Shown here piece after piece: positions 13,901 through 28,900 of a stretch of DNA of 64,000 bases. A program made the translations under genes and the position numbers. How positions within the stretch are numbered: position 1 is the stretch's first letter; every line of letters begins with the position of its first letter. The notes under the pieces are model-generated. The model was given only the letters and a program-made list of their open reading frames with translations. It had not been told where the DNA came from and did not search any database. The stretch comes from Haliclystus octoradiatus (taxonomy: Eukaryota; Cnidaria; Staurozoa; Stauromedusae; Haliclystidae): assembly GCA_916610825.1 (NCBI GenBank), contig OU744448.1, positions 27,674,107 to 27,738,106 of the forward strand. The letters are read 5' to 3'.

Positions 13901-16900
13901 TTTATCAGAAAAGTTACCAACTTTATTCAGCATGCCAGCCATGTTAGAAACAAACCCTTCGAATTTACCTTTTAAAAATTGTAAATCCAAACTATCATTA
14001 AATAGTAAACGATAAACATTGTTACTACTTTTTAAAATGATATCTACATCTTTCGATGAAGTAGATAATATATCGCCAACCTTTTTGAAACTTTCAGAAC
14101 TAAATTTGAAATTTTCTAATGATTTCACACCATTCTTGATATTATCAACTGATGTTATGATGTTTTGTACTTCGCCAGCCCCTTCTCCAACTTTATCAAT
14201 CACACTACCAACGTTTTCAGTTAGACGATTAAAACCTTTTTCTAAACTACCAGTAACATTTTTAATAAAATCACTACCAAGAATTTCATTAAAATTACAA
14301 GATGGGCATACCTTGGTAATAATTGCTGATATATTCTTAAGAATGATACCAGATTCTGATACAATATCTTTAATCTCACCTAACTTTCCTTTCACAATTT
14401 TTGGTGCAAGCATTAAAATCTCAGCAAGATTATATTGATCGAGTGATTTAAAAAGTTCTTTCGTGCTGTCAGTTAAAGCTCCAATTTTTTCGACCGGTCC
14501 AGATTTGATAGCATCAATAGTATNNNNNNNNNNNNNNNNNNNNNNNNNNNNNNNNNNNNNNNNNNNNNNNNNNNNNNNNNNNNNNNNNNNNNNNNNNNNN
14601 NNNNNNNNNNNNNNNNNNNNNNNNNNNNNNNNNNNNNNNNNNNNNNNNNNNNNNNNNNNNNNNNNNNNNNNNNNNNNNNNNNNNNNNNNNNNNNNNNNNN
14701 NNNNNNNNNNNNNNNNNNNNNNNNNNNNNNNNNNNNNNNNNNNNNNNNNNNNNNNNNNNNNNNNNNNNNNNNNNNNNNNNNNNNNNNNNNNNNNNNNNNN
14801 NNNNNNNNNNNNNNNNNNNNNNNNNNNNNNNNNNNNNNNNNNNNNNNNNNNNNNNNNNNNNNNNNNNNNNNNNNNNNNNNNNNNNNNNNNNNNNNNNNNN
14901 NNNNNNNNNNNNNNNNNNNNNNNNNNNNNNNNNNNNNNNNNNNNNNNNNNNNNNNNNNNNNNNNNNNNNNNNNNNNNNNNNNNNNNNNNNNNNNNNNNNN
15001 NNNNNNNNNNNNNNNNNNNNNNNTCAATAGTATTAGTGACATCAATGAAAATTTCCTCAACAAACTTGACAGAATTTGTAACATTCTCCAAAAATCCTGA
15101 CACACTATCTGTAACAAAACCAAGACCATTTGAAATATTAAAACTTGTTCCTGTTATGCTTTTGATTGTTTTATCGATATTACTTGCAACACCATTTGCT
15201 TGAGATAATACACTTGACATTTTACTTGTTGCACGATTAAAAATTGTGAATTTTTCTTTCCATGGAGCAGCTAAGATATCTTGGAAATCTTTCTGGATTC
15301 CACTTGTTAGACCAGTAATGTTTGTAACACCTTGTGCAGTAAGACCAACTCCTTCTAAGACTAAGTCTGTTTTCTCCAAAACCTTGGATACCGATGTAGC
15401 AACACTTGTAATTCTTGACCCAAATCGTCTCATCCATGTACCATTCATACCAAGTGAGGTGCCCAACTCAGATGATTCTTTAAGTAGATCTGGGAATGTT
15501 TTCATTACTTTATCTACCCCATTGACAATACTTCTTACAACTTTGACTCTTGCTTCAACTGGGCCTTCATTAAGCTTATCAACATCTTTACCAATTGTAT
15601 TAAATATATTTTGACATCTAAAACTGTCGAGTAAACATCAGCTACTTCAGTACTAACAATACTTGCTTTATCCATAAAACCACCAACCTGATCAACTAAT
15701 CCGCTAAATTGAAGTTGTAAATCATTCAAATCTTTATCATCGTCAAATAATGCCTTGAAAATGTTACTTGATGCATTTTTAACCAGTTGGATATTTGTTG
15801 CAGAATTTTTCAAAAAAGTTGAAGCTTTATCAAATATCTCAGGGGTTATTTTACCATCTTTCAAACCTAATTTCTTGAAATCAGTTGAGATTGTTTTTGT
15901 CATTATAACCATTTGTTCCCAGCCTTGAAAACCTAGTTTAACACGATCACCAATTTTGCTTACCTTGTTACTTATATCTTCAAATTTATCACCAATTGTT
16001 GTTGATAGTTTCTTAGCAAAACCTTCACCAAATACTTTCTCTAGACTACATGTTGCACATACTCCAGTGATGTGTGAAATACTTTTTAAAATGTCACTTC
16101 CAGATTCAGCTAACTGTTGGAATTCCGATATTTTCAGCTTCAAGCTAGTAGGATCAGACAACAAAGCCTCTCCGATATTATAATCTTTAAGACCATCGAC
16201 AAATCCTTCCACTGCATCTGTTAGTTTACCAATTTCAGAAATAGGACCTTGTTGAAGTTGCTGTAGCTTTGTAGCTGTTGTTTGATAAATTCCTTTAAAC
16301 TTTGCTAATCTTTCCTTACCAATCAATGTCTCAGCAGCAACAACTAAATCGTTCTTTGTCAGATCTATATCAAACTCTTTGGCAGCCAGTGATATTGAAT
16401 TGAAAGCGATATCAAAAGTTTGTTCAACATTTTTCAAAGCTGTATTTGCAACCAATAACTTTTTATCCCAAGGTGCTTTACCAATATTTTTAAAACTTTC
16501 TTTGACACTCGGTAGTTTCTTTTTGACATCTTCAACGCCAGTTACAGCGAAATCAGCAGCAGATAATACCTTTTCACTTTTCATTACCATATTATTGATT
16601 GAGCTAGTCATAGCTTCGATATTCCCGCCAAAATCTTCTATCCATTCTGTATCAATACCAAGTGATTCCAACGTCTTTGTACTTTCACCAAATATTTTTG
16701 GTACAGTAGATACCAATGATTTCAATTCTTTTGACATGACTTTGGCAATCTGTAATCTTGTTTTCAAACTTCCAGATTTAATACTTTTTGCGTGTGACTT
16801 GATTGCATCATATTTAGTTTGCATTCCGATAGCAGTTGCTTTAACGTTCTCGACATTTCCCAATACAATAGCTGACTTTTTTACCAGGTCACTAACTTTG

Positions 16901-19900
16901 CCAATCAAACTATCTAAATTACCATTGAACATCTGTAAGTCAACATCTTCATCTAATAAGATCTTTGCCAAATTTTCAGCTCCTGATGTTACATGGTCAA
17001 GCTCTGTTCTTGAATCTAACAATGCCTTTGATAAATCACTCAAAGTTTGTGAATTATATTTTCCTGATTTCGTAATTGCTCTGAACCGATTTCTTATTGT
17101 TGTAACAGCTTTTGATGTCGTCTGCAGCTCACCGATTGTATCATCAGCTACGATAGCTAATTTCTCAACCCCTCCAAGCATCCAATTTAGTTTACTTTCC
17201 ATTTTTGTAGCCAAATCTTTAATAAAGCGATACCCAACAATATTTTCTATTTTACAAGATTTGCATTTCTTCAAAATATCATCAATGCTTGATAACGTTG
17301 AAGCTGAAAACTGTAGCAACTCTTTTAATTCAGCAACTTTCCGGTTAGCAACTCCAGGTTCAGCTGTCATTAACTTTGCTAGATTATAATCTGAGATAGA
17401 ATCAATTAGATTTTCAGCGGCATCTTTAATTTCTCCAATATTACTTAAAGGTCCATTTTTCAATTCATTGACTGTTTTCATTACATCTTTATAAATCACT
17501 TGATATTTTTCCATCTTTTTCTTTAAAGTATCGAATTTAGCTTTCATATCTGATACAAAACCTGTCACATCTTCATAAATACCTTTTGCTTTATCTGTCA
17601 CTGATGTTAAAAACGATTCACTCTTTTCAGTTTGGTCTTTCATATTTGTAGCAAGTTGTAAACGATTAGCAGGTGATGCATTTTTAATTTGTGAAAGTGA
17701 TGCTGCAAAACCAACACTAGCAAATCCTTTCGTTGTATCAGAAGTTGGAACAGAAACGCCAATCTTTCTCATAGAATGTGTCGTTTCTGAGACAATTTCA
17801 TCTACAGTATTTCCTATCTGCTGTAACTTTGGTCCCAGCTCATTGAAAAATTTTCCATTCAAAAATTGTTGTGCCGCGCTACTCAATTTTGTGCTTACAA
17901 TTTTAGGTATTGTTTGTGTTAATGTTTTAATACTTTGAGCAATTTGTTTAGCTTATATCAAGACGTGACTCTAAAGGGCCACTTTTTAATTCATCAAATT
18001 TTTCTGGTAAGTTCTGGATCATTTTCTGTGCTTTATTGATTTCCAAATAAGCATTTCTTAAATCTTGAATTGAGCCCTTTGATTCTTTATATAGACCAAT
18101 AACTAAGTCACCGATTCCTATGATATTTTTTTCAACTGTTTAAAGGTCTTGTTATCAACACCTGACAATGCATTATATAATTTTTTATATCATTTTTGAC
18201 TTCTGTTACAGCATCTTTGGTTGTAGCCATAGCAGTTGAAATACGTTCAATACCATCCCGATTCATACCTGTACCGCTCTTATAGACTGTTTGAAATGCT
18301 GTTCTTAAACGTTCTAATGACGAATACAACAATGGAATACCTTGTAAATTATATGACATGTCATTAGCAAATCGACTTATATTCTTTGATATTGGTTTAA
18401 GATATTGATCAAATTTTTGTGATATACTTTTCAATCCTTCTTTACCAAATATTTCTTCTGGTTCACAATTTTGACATTTATCAATGACGTTAAGTATACC
18501 ATTAAATAAATCATTTGCTGATGCGAAATAGCTTTCTACTGATGTCATTGCAAGACAACTAAACTTTGGTTTCATTGATAATATTAACGGAACATTGAAT
18601 TGTGGTGAATTATCTATAAAAGTTTCCATTGAATTAATTAGTTTTCCAATAGGAGCTTTTGCACCATTTTTCAGATTTTCCATGGCCTTTTTAACATCAT
18701 TGACCATATCTTTATATGTTCTTTTAGCCAAAGGTACAACTTTTTCTAAATATGATTTCAAATCATCAAATGGGTTTGTTGTTTTAATACTAACGATACA
18801 TTTTAATGCTTCTTTCTTCAAACTATCACCAAGATGTACAGATTCTTTCAGCATGCTGCTGACCTCGCTGTGTATTTGTAAAGATATCATTAAATGATCT
18901 TGATTGGAATAACAGTTTGAGTTTCTAATTTCACGGTTCCTAATACCTTTGTGAGTAATATCATATCAGTATAATCTTTTTCAGGGCATATAGCTTTCAG
19001 GCTATCAATATAACTTTGTTTTAAAACATCAAATTGCGATTGAATGGTATTGATTTGTGCAGCTGGTATTGCAGATGCCAAGTTTTTTTTATTCAAGCGT
19101 TTCATTTCCATTGGTATATTATCAACTACCTTAATGAACTTCAAAATTGCAGAATAAACTGCACGATATTGTGTTTCAACTATCACCACGTTTCTGGATC
19201 TTACCGATTGTGACACATCATTAATGATTGATAATTGTGAAGGAATAGAAAGCTTTGACCCTAACAGGGGAATATAGGCTGATTGTATTGATAATGTTGC
19301 TAGTTTGTAATTTTGCAAGGCATTCATGACTATAGGTTGATTTTGCCAAACATCATCAAAAGCTCTAACAACATCAACACGAGTACTTTTGAATAATTCT
19401 GAAATCTTTCGCAATGGTTTAATAACTTGACGTCTAATTTTACTGCATTCGGCAGTGGTGACAGAACTCAATGTAACAATATAGTTTGCAATGTTTTTAA
19501 GCTCAACGCATACTGATGAAACGCCTGGGAGCTTTTTAGCAAATGACCATCCGCCCAAACATAATTTATTTTTAAATTCATTCAAACCATCTTGTAAATA
19601 TGTTAAAATATCAGATAGTGTTTTTCCATCATTGCAATTTTGACCGCAAGACATACACAGCTTTTCAACTAATTTTGATGCTGTACCATACCAATCTTGT
19701 AAATGCTTAATACCATCTAAAATACCTGTTTGACTGCTCTTTAAAATCTCAGGTAGTTCAATGCGTGATATCACAGCAAAGAACGCACGGCTCACACGTT
19801 TTAAATCTTCTGAAACACCAGTTATATTTGCAATTGACATGGCTAGATCAATACGTTCTGCTAATTCTTCAAAAACATTACCACTTGTAGCATTACTTGC

Positions 19901-22900
19901 TGCTAATTTCTTTTGTAATTTTGCTAAATCATCTTTATCAATTGGTTTAATTCCATTTGTCATCTGATTTAATTGATTAGATAATACGCTGAAATCGCTA
20001 CCATTAAAACCTTGATTAATGGCGTTTTTCACATTTTTCATTTTCTTTTCCATTTCTTCTACTGCTTTTCGCATTTGTTCTTTTAATGCCTTTTTAAGTT
20101 TTTCTGCAGCATCGGGATTTACTTTTTCTAATGCTTTAATGTCTGCTGGTGTTAACTTTCCCTGTTCTATTTTTTGTTGAATATCTTTCATAACAATTTG
20201 CAATTGTTGAGCTTTTTTTATTGATGCAGTGATGTTCTTAGCATATTCAGGATCTGTACTATTTAGAAATTTTAAATCTTTTTCTGTCAAATTTTTTCCA
20301 GATGCCAATCGTTCTTGAATTTTCTGTAAAATTTGTCCTTGTCGTAATTTCTGTTCAAGCTCTGGATCAACAGATTTGATTTTTTTGAAATCTTCTTCAG
20401 TTAATTTTAAACTTTGATTTAATTTCTGTGCAATTACTGTCAAAACTTTAGCACGTGCTATATCTTTCATTTGCTGGCGTACCTTGTCAACATATTTGGC
20501 TTTATCTTCTTTTTCATATTCAGCAAGTAATTTGAAATCATCTTCTGATAAAGCACCATCTTGTAATCTCCTTGGAAAAGATTTAAAGAAATTACGTTTT
20601 TGAATTCCTTTCAGCAATTTCGTACCAACCGTTTCATTAACTTGTTGTAGATAGTATGCATCTTCAAGAGTAAGACTTTCATTATTTTTCACTTTCTTAT
20701 TAATTCTATCAACAACCATTTTAGCAAATGCTTTTTCTGGGCCTGGTTTCTTACAGTTACCAGTATACTTCAATTGCCTGTCTTCAACAAGATGAGAACA
20801 AACACCTTTTTCAGATTTTGCATGAGTATAGCTTCGATCTTCAATCATTTCTTTACATTTCGGTAATGTCTTATTAACATATACATTATTCTGGCACACA
20901 TCACATTTCTCAACTTTAATACATCCAAAACTACATGTGGCCATATTGCAAACATTCTTTATTGAATTTTCAATTGTAGATAATTCAGTTTGGAACATTT
21001 TCAGAGCAGCAAAGTAGTTTTTATAAGTATTTTTTTTCTGATTATATCTATCCTTTGATTGTTTTCCTTTGTTTTCTGCATCTTTTGCTCGACGTTCGTC
21101 ACTTTGCATCTGTCCTCTTAAAATTATTTTCTCTTGTTCCATTGAACGCAGAACCTTCCTCGCATCATTAACTCGTTTTTCAAGAGTATAATATTCATTA
21201 ACTGTAAGAGAGTTGAGTTTGATTTGGATGGAATTTAAAAAATCACCTCCACCAAACGCACTACCTTGGACAATAACAGATGCTTGATTCCAATTATTTA
21301 AAGTTAGATCTACCGTTGCATTTAGACGAAATGCATACTTTCCAAACATTTTGACAGTTGTCTTCGCAAGAGGAATCTTTCGATCATTCATAACAAATTT
21401 ACGTGCTAGTTTAGTTCCAAAAAGGTTTAATTTGCTATCAAATTGGGCTTTTTTCACACCATCCACGGCAGCACACAGATGAATTGCACTGCCAGAGTTG
21501 AAATCAAAGAATTTACCAGCATTCTGTTGATTTATAAGCCTTGCTTCAGTTTGCCACATATCAAAATGTCCCTTTGAGGGATCGTAACAAAATTGTCCCA
21601 AACCAATATTACTAGCCAAAGGATGCATATGAATGATTGTATTTTTAATACATGGTGGAAATAAACATACACTACCGTTGAATTGAAGTGCCACCGTTTG
21701 GAATACTTTAGGTGATTGTTTAACAGTTATCATAGGCTCAATAGTAGTTATCATAACTTCCATATCTTTTTTGGCTTTGTCTAACAAACTTATGTCACTC
21801 GCTGGACTTACATTTCCTTGATCAGCTTTAAGCCTTGCTGTAAATTTTGCTAAATCTACAACAAATGTTTTTGCTTGGTCAAAATGAGTTTTCAATTTAT
21901 CTGATATTAATTGTGAATTATCTATATCCATGTAAAGATCATTAATATCATTTTGCATAGTTGACGACCATGAACTGATTTCGGTTTTGAAGGTTTCAAA
22001 TTCAGATCCTAATGGCTGAGATGTAACTGTCATGGACATTGTTGTCCATTCTAAATCCATAACAGGGAAACTAAGCATTTCAATTTGTGTAATCTTATTA
22101 AAGTTATCATCTCCGGTTGTTGTTGTTGATGTTTTTGTTGATTTAAACGCAACACTTATGGCAACTGGTTCAGATGTTTTACGTAAAATGGGAGAAAGAC
22201 CACTTTTCATTTCAAAAATAGCTCCTTTCTTTTGTAATATTGCCAATTCTTCCTTGGTAGGTGACAATGTTTCTGAAATTAAAACAAAATGTTCATTAAA
22301 ACATTTGATGTTCAACAAAATTGTTTCTTTGTTTATCATAGTAATGAATTTTTAATGGACAAATAATTCATCATTTATGAATTTAAAATGGCACATTTTT
22401 GCATTTTATATTTTGAAGTTGCACTGTATTCATGAATTATTTAAAAAAGGAAGGGAAAGTATGCGATTTTACGTAAACATGGACTTGTTTACAAGGGATG
22501 CTACGCAATACCTTAGAATACAGATTGCTTTATATATGGATAAATCAATAGTCCAGCAAATTAAATGATTATTGTAGAAAGAAGAAGAGACAAGGAAATC
22601 ATAAAATGCTCATCGACATTGTACATACTTTGCCTCACATTAGTCAAGAATTCTGGATTAACTCTAGATTCGTATTGATCTTTTGGTAAATTTGTTGTAA
22701 ACCATGATGGTGTTTCAATTCTTGAGTTACCATCCATACACTGTTGTCTTGACAACATATTCTAAAAAAAAAGTGAAAGTTACTCTATAGAAACAAAGAT
22801 CATCTGTGAAAAGATTAATGTGTAAAAAAATGAATAAAAAACATTCATGAACAGTTCATGAATAGTTGATAAATCGTTTCATGAACGCGAAATTGACCAA

Positions 22901-25900
22901 ATTTTCATGAACTGTTCATGAAATTTTGTGAACAATTCATGAACTGTTCTGAAGAGTTTATGAATAATTCCTTGTGGATTCATGAACCTGAAACTGGCTA
23001 AATTTCTGTGAACACGTCAAGACAAGAACATTTCATGAACTGTTCATGATCAGTTCATGAACATTTCCTTGTGGATTCATGAACCTGAAATTGGCTGAAT
23101 TTTTGGAAACACTTAAAGACAAGAACATTTCATGAACGAATGGGCAATTTCTTATTCATGAAAATATATTCATCATAAGCAATCTAGATAAATTGAACAC
23201 CATAAGCAGGAAAACTTTACATACAAGACTGAATCAACAGAATAATGCTTTTCGCTTTTTGATGAACTGTTGTGCTTTAAAACATTAATGTGATTCCATA
23301 AGTATATTATTAAATTCGATTATAATTGTTGAATAAAAAATGTAAGGATGACATAAATATTTGTGTGTGAGAATTTTTAAAATTTGTATCGATTGGTTGG
23401 ATTAAATAAAATTAAAAAATAATTTCATTTCATTTACATTACCTCAATTTTTGTTTTTGAGACTATATATCTTACAAGCTAGCGGGCCCCTGTAATATAG
23501 TTATGGCTTCAAGGTTAAAAATTACTGGCGTTGCCAAAGTCAATACAGAATATGGGACAGACTATAGACCAGTGGCTAAAATCTAAAGGAGACTTTTGCA
23601 TATAAAAAGAAACAAACCTCTTTTCCATTTATAGTCTCAACTCCAACTGACATACTTCCAGTGAGTCTCCCTTTGAAAAATGATTTATATGCAGCAGTCA
23701 TGGCAACACCTCCAAACACAATATTAGCTTGTGATGATGATGGTTGTTTAAAAGGCATAAGGCATTGTCTTGTACTTTCAAATGGTGATCTACGTGCAAA
23801 ACCAATTGATTGAACCGTAACATGCCAACCAAGAGATTGGATTTCATGAAATGAAAGAACATTTTCTAAATGACCAAGACTGTCTTTTGGTAATGAAATA
23901 TGAGGCTCTTGTTTACAAGTATCAATTGCTATACAGAATACACCATTACTACGTAGTAACACTTCTTTCCCATGTACATTAACAACGATGTGTTCTTTAT
24001 GGTAATACACTATAAACAATGAATTCTCTTCAATTGACATTGTGGCGCATGCATCAACTTTCTTCAAGTCTTTCCCACTCATGATATTAGCTTTAGCGCT
24101 ATCTTGTGTGAAAAATTTCAGTTCTTCTTTGATAGATATGGAAAACCAAGAAGGAGTAAGTTTGTTAAATTCTTCTGTTACTAGTTTGATAAATTTATCA
24201 TTCTTAGCAACACTCTGTAATTGTAATTGAGTAAGAGGTTGTTTTTGACATCCAGGTCCACCTTGTACAGATGGAAATGAGATTGATGTATCAAAACGAG
24301 ACTTTGTTAAAATATCAACAACATCTACGCCAGGTAATGCTAAAGGAAATGAAGATGTCCCAAAAGAAACAAATGAAGCACCTTGTGTAGATGCAAACCG
24401 TCCATTTCTAGACCAAGGTGAGCTTGATTTTAGATTAATAGCATCACAATTATATTGATTGAGATATTTCATTGATATTTTGAAACAATCTGAGCTGAAT
24501 GATGCTAAATTAACTTGAAGTGTTGCAGATGCATCATATGCCAGAATTAAAGATTGCTGTGGTGTAAGATATTTCTCATCTGAACTTGAAACAACATAAT
24601 CAACTTTAAGAATACCAGTTGAAGATGCAAGAACTTGAAAATTTTGCTGTGAGTTTGGTGAATTTATCGATATATTTGATGGTGTGAACGTTAACTCAGG
24701 ATCTGTGACAGCAATTATATTTACTTGGTTTCTTGGTTGAGCATGTACTGTTAGTATGGATGTTATGTCTACTTGAAGCTTTGGAAATTGCGGTAATGTA
24801 ATGATACCAAGTTCACATTGTTTACCAATATGGCCTGTATTAGTGCAATTACATGAATATTCTGTGTATGTCTCAATTCGACATTTGCCACCATTTTGAC
24901 ACGGGTTGGGTTTGCAAACAAGAATTTCTACAAAAATAAAATGGTTGTATGATATATCAAGAGGTTGTATCTATAACTATGAGATAGTAAAAAATCAATC
25001 ACTGACCAAATATGGACAAGTTGGATTGGATGTAAAATGTATTGTGAGATTGTGAGAAATAAACACGATAAAAATATAAGTGAGGGCTCTTAGACATGGT
25101 GACGTCTGTTTCGATAAAATTAAATGACTTAAAGTTATATTAGCAGATTTTTATAGTCTCATTTCAGTATTTAATCAACCATACTTCTATGTAATTACAT
25201 TGCAGCAGACAAGTACTTGTTTCTGACAATTAGATTTCATCAGTACTGCTCAGTGAGTGAACAAGGGACTGACTTTTTAGTATATAGCCTACTTAGGTCA
25301 AGATGAGTAATCAATGTGGTGAAAAATTCATCACATGAAAAAAACATCTGTGTCATACCAGAGTGTCCAAACTACCGAAGTAGCGGGCAATGCATATTGC
25401 AAATAGTATAGACACATCCCGAGTCGATAGTGCTCAAAATTGGCATGCACAATTGAGACACACATAGCAGCATATGTAATTACATATACACCTGTAAAAA
25501 ATGAATGAGTTCATGAACACTTCATAAGAAAGTTGTACCATTCATAAACAGTTCATTAAGAATAACTAAAGTTTAACAGGCTGCTTTTATCAACTTTTCT
25601 GATGGCAAGACTGCTTTATTAGCAGATTAGACTTTACGCAAAATATACCTGGCAAAAATCCAAAATGATTGACAATTTCAACATGCCTGGATGATACATA
25701 TTTCGTGTTTTTGAAAATGAAAGGACAGAACATAATACAATATACATACAGTAATTGCAAAAACATTTAATGGGTTTATGAACACCTCATAAACTGCATG
25801 CACAGTTCATAAATGTGAATGTCAGAACAAGAAATGTGAAAAGTTTATGAAAAAATGAATAAATGCGATTTCACATTCATGAACTCACAGTAGGCTGAAG

Positions 25901-28900
25901 GAAAACATATTCGCTAATTTCTGAAACCTTATTAACGGAGAAAATTTGGGAACAAAGCTCACCTTCACAATAAGTATGACTTGAATTCCAAGAAAGCATT
26001 CCATTTTCAATCACACAAACAAGAAGATCAGGTCCTCTTAATCGATAACCGTTGCTACACGTCACTGGACAAGTTGCTTTGTAACCAAGGTCACATGGTA
26101 ATGTCACTTTTCCATTGAGAGGTGGCTTTGGACTGTCACATGCCTTAGCTGTAAAAATGGAATAAAAAGAAAAATAACAAATCCTACTAAAGTATGATTG
26201 GTCCCTAATACCACAAATACCTGACATCGCAATAATTTTGACTCAGGTTGGTGGGATGCTATAGTATAGAACTGTGTCTGGTAGAGACAGTATACGATGA
26301 ATTCCTCTGCAGAAAACATTTCAGGAGTTCATGAACAGTCCATGAACGTTAAATGGCCCCAATTTTCATGAACTGTTCATGAACCCTTGCAGACAGTTCA
26401 TGAACAGTTCATGAAAATTTAGAATTTAGGACCTTTTAACATTCATGAACTCCTGAACTATTTTTCGCAGGGGTTGTATCTAAAGTGATGAATTCAATTG
26501 TGAAGAAGTTTCTTGATGTTATTCTTGCCACTACAACCTTTATAAGCAAAAGCAATAATTTTAATATTATAGAATCAGTAGTTGTACAGTATAGATAAAT
26601 AGTAGGTACTAGGTAGCTAATCCGAGGTGTCTCATAGGAGGATTAGCTCAGATGGCAGAGCAACCGAACTTTAGATCGGATCATATCTGATCGACTGTGG
26701 TTCAAATCCCCCTAAGGTCAACTCAGCCTTGACTTTATCTGAAACATCAAATGAGTACCATCTGAGGATGGCGGATGGAATGGTCCAGAGGGAATTGCAT
26801 TGTGAGTAGCTGCGGCGCATCGTTGCGCATTGACAATCGAGACCTATCTGCCATGAAATCTGTTGAAATTGATCTGCAGTGTCGCGGCTGAGATCAACAA
26901 AGAGCGTTTAAAATCATTGCTCTCAGCGAAAAAAGCCACTCATCTAGAAATAGAGGAGTGGTACGGGTGCCTTCGGTAGGGCGACACCGTCTTCATTACT
27001 TATTTATTTACTAGGTAGAATCAATTTGGTGAAATTCCAGTTATTTTTTTATCTATTTTTTCAATGTATATCTCTATTCTATTTTTTCAACTTATTTTAA
27101 TTTGTGTCATTTTTTTATTCTGCAAAACATGCCAATTACTGACAATTAGTTTTAGTTTACTTATAAATTGTGCTGCTACAATACAAGTTTAAAGACCTGT
27201 TTATCACTCCAGGAATGAAGTCTAGTTTTTCTGCCACCTGAGCTAATCCTCCAATCATGAAAGACAGTATGATGGCATAAATCATACATAGAAAAACAAT
27301 ATCTAGTCTTTTTCCAATGAGGATACTATGGTAACCGGTAACTGTTTATAAAAAGCCAATCACATCTGGGCTATTTAGCTTTGTTAACTTGATGTTTACG
27401 TGTTTAATTTGTCAAGTGATTTAGCAGTTCAGATGTGATTAAATATGAAAACAATGATGTTACAAACACATCTAAACCTGAGGTGTTTGCATCCTTTGGC
27501 TTGGCCTGTAGTTAAATATCTAAAAGATGGGCTAGTGTTGAACTACATTCCCCTATATTAACTGAAACGACTGATAAGCCCTCTGCATGCTAGGTGATTG
27601 ATTTGCCAAAACCTGCCAAAACAAAACTTACGGTAGCATTTTGTGTCAACGCCAGACCATCTTCCACTAGCAAGGCATTTACGCATCATTGATCCTTGCA
27701 TTTTATAGCCATGATTGCATGCAAATGAGCAAGTACTGCCCATTGCTTTACCATCGCATGAGATTGAGCCATAAAATGGCGGAAAGAGTTCTTGACAAAG
27801 CTGAGCTAAATAATAGAGTGTGATATCATGTAATTAATATTATTATAACTACAAAATAAATTAATTAGGTAAGACCCCCGAGATAATTCTGAGTATCCGA
27901 AAGAAAATACAATGATTGAGCTAAAACGCATCATAGATCGAGATATTGCTTTTGTTTGCATACTTCCTTTCATCCAAAGGAAATCAATATCTCATCCCCA
28001 GCGTGGTACAGTTGATATACGCATGACAACCCCCTTTCAAATAATTATGAACGCCAAAGCAAATCGTAAGAAAACAAGCGACAGAGAAAATTTGAAAAGA
28101 GACAAACTTGATAATTTATTAATCTCAAATAATGGAACTTAAAAAGTATAAATATAAATTGTAAGTATATTAAATTAATTGTACAACTATTCAACTATCA
28201 TGATTGTACAATGTACATCTTGTAATGATTTTATTGATCAAAGTCTACATTGTATCATGGCTTTCAATTTCTATTATTTGGAATCATAAATTAGCAAGTA
28301 TTTTTTCCCGACGTTTCTATTCTTACGATTTGCATTTGAAATTTTGAAAAAATAAAACATTTGTTGAATTTGGCTTTGCATAATATTCAGAATAATTCAG
28401 TCCACGGTTGATTTTGTAATATGGACAGTTCATAAAATAGTTTGGACAACTAATGCCATGAACCCTTTATATATGTGAGCATGAAACCTTGTAAAATTGG
28501 AAGTGCTGTCTTACATGAATAGTAGACAAACATGTAAAAATATAAAGAATATCAGGGTTTAATGGCTGCTGTCCTTTAATTAAAAAGCATCAGTCTTAGA
28601 TCTTTAAAGCCTTGTTTTTCTGGTGTCCTAATATTATCTTTTTATTTTATTGATTTCATCACTAAACAGATTTGTCTCATAAGTCTGTCCCGAGGAGATG
28701 TTGGAAATAACAGATAAATGATTCAATTTTTTGTATATTTTTATTGATGATTGATCATTTTACTGCCGGGTAAGCAAGTAGCATATTTTCATTGGGTGTT
28801 TCATTGATTGGTTAGTACTTTTTTGGAGTATGTGAGTTTGAGGTATGAGCCCTTCCCGATTGGCATGGCTGGCACCAATAGTGCTTCTGCCAGGGATTAA

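Noticed and set aside
14019..17389. Long plus-strand frames opposite the giant exon (for example 16379-17389)
   Set aside because: They are shadows of the minus-strand coding sequence. The minus strand has domain and repeat structure and splice-phase support.
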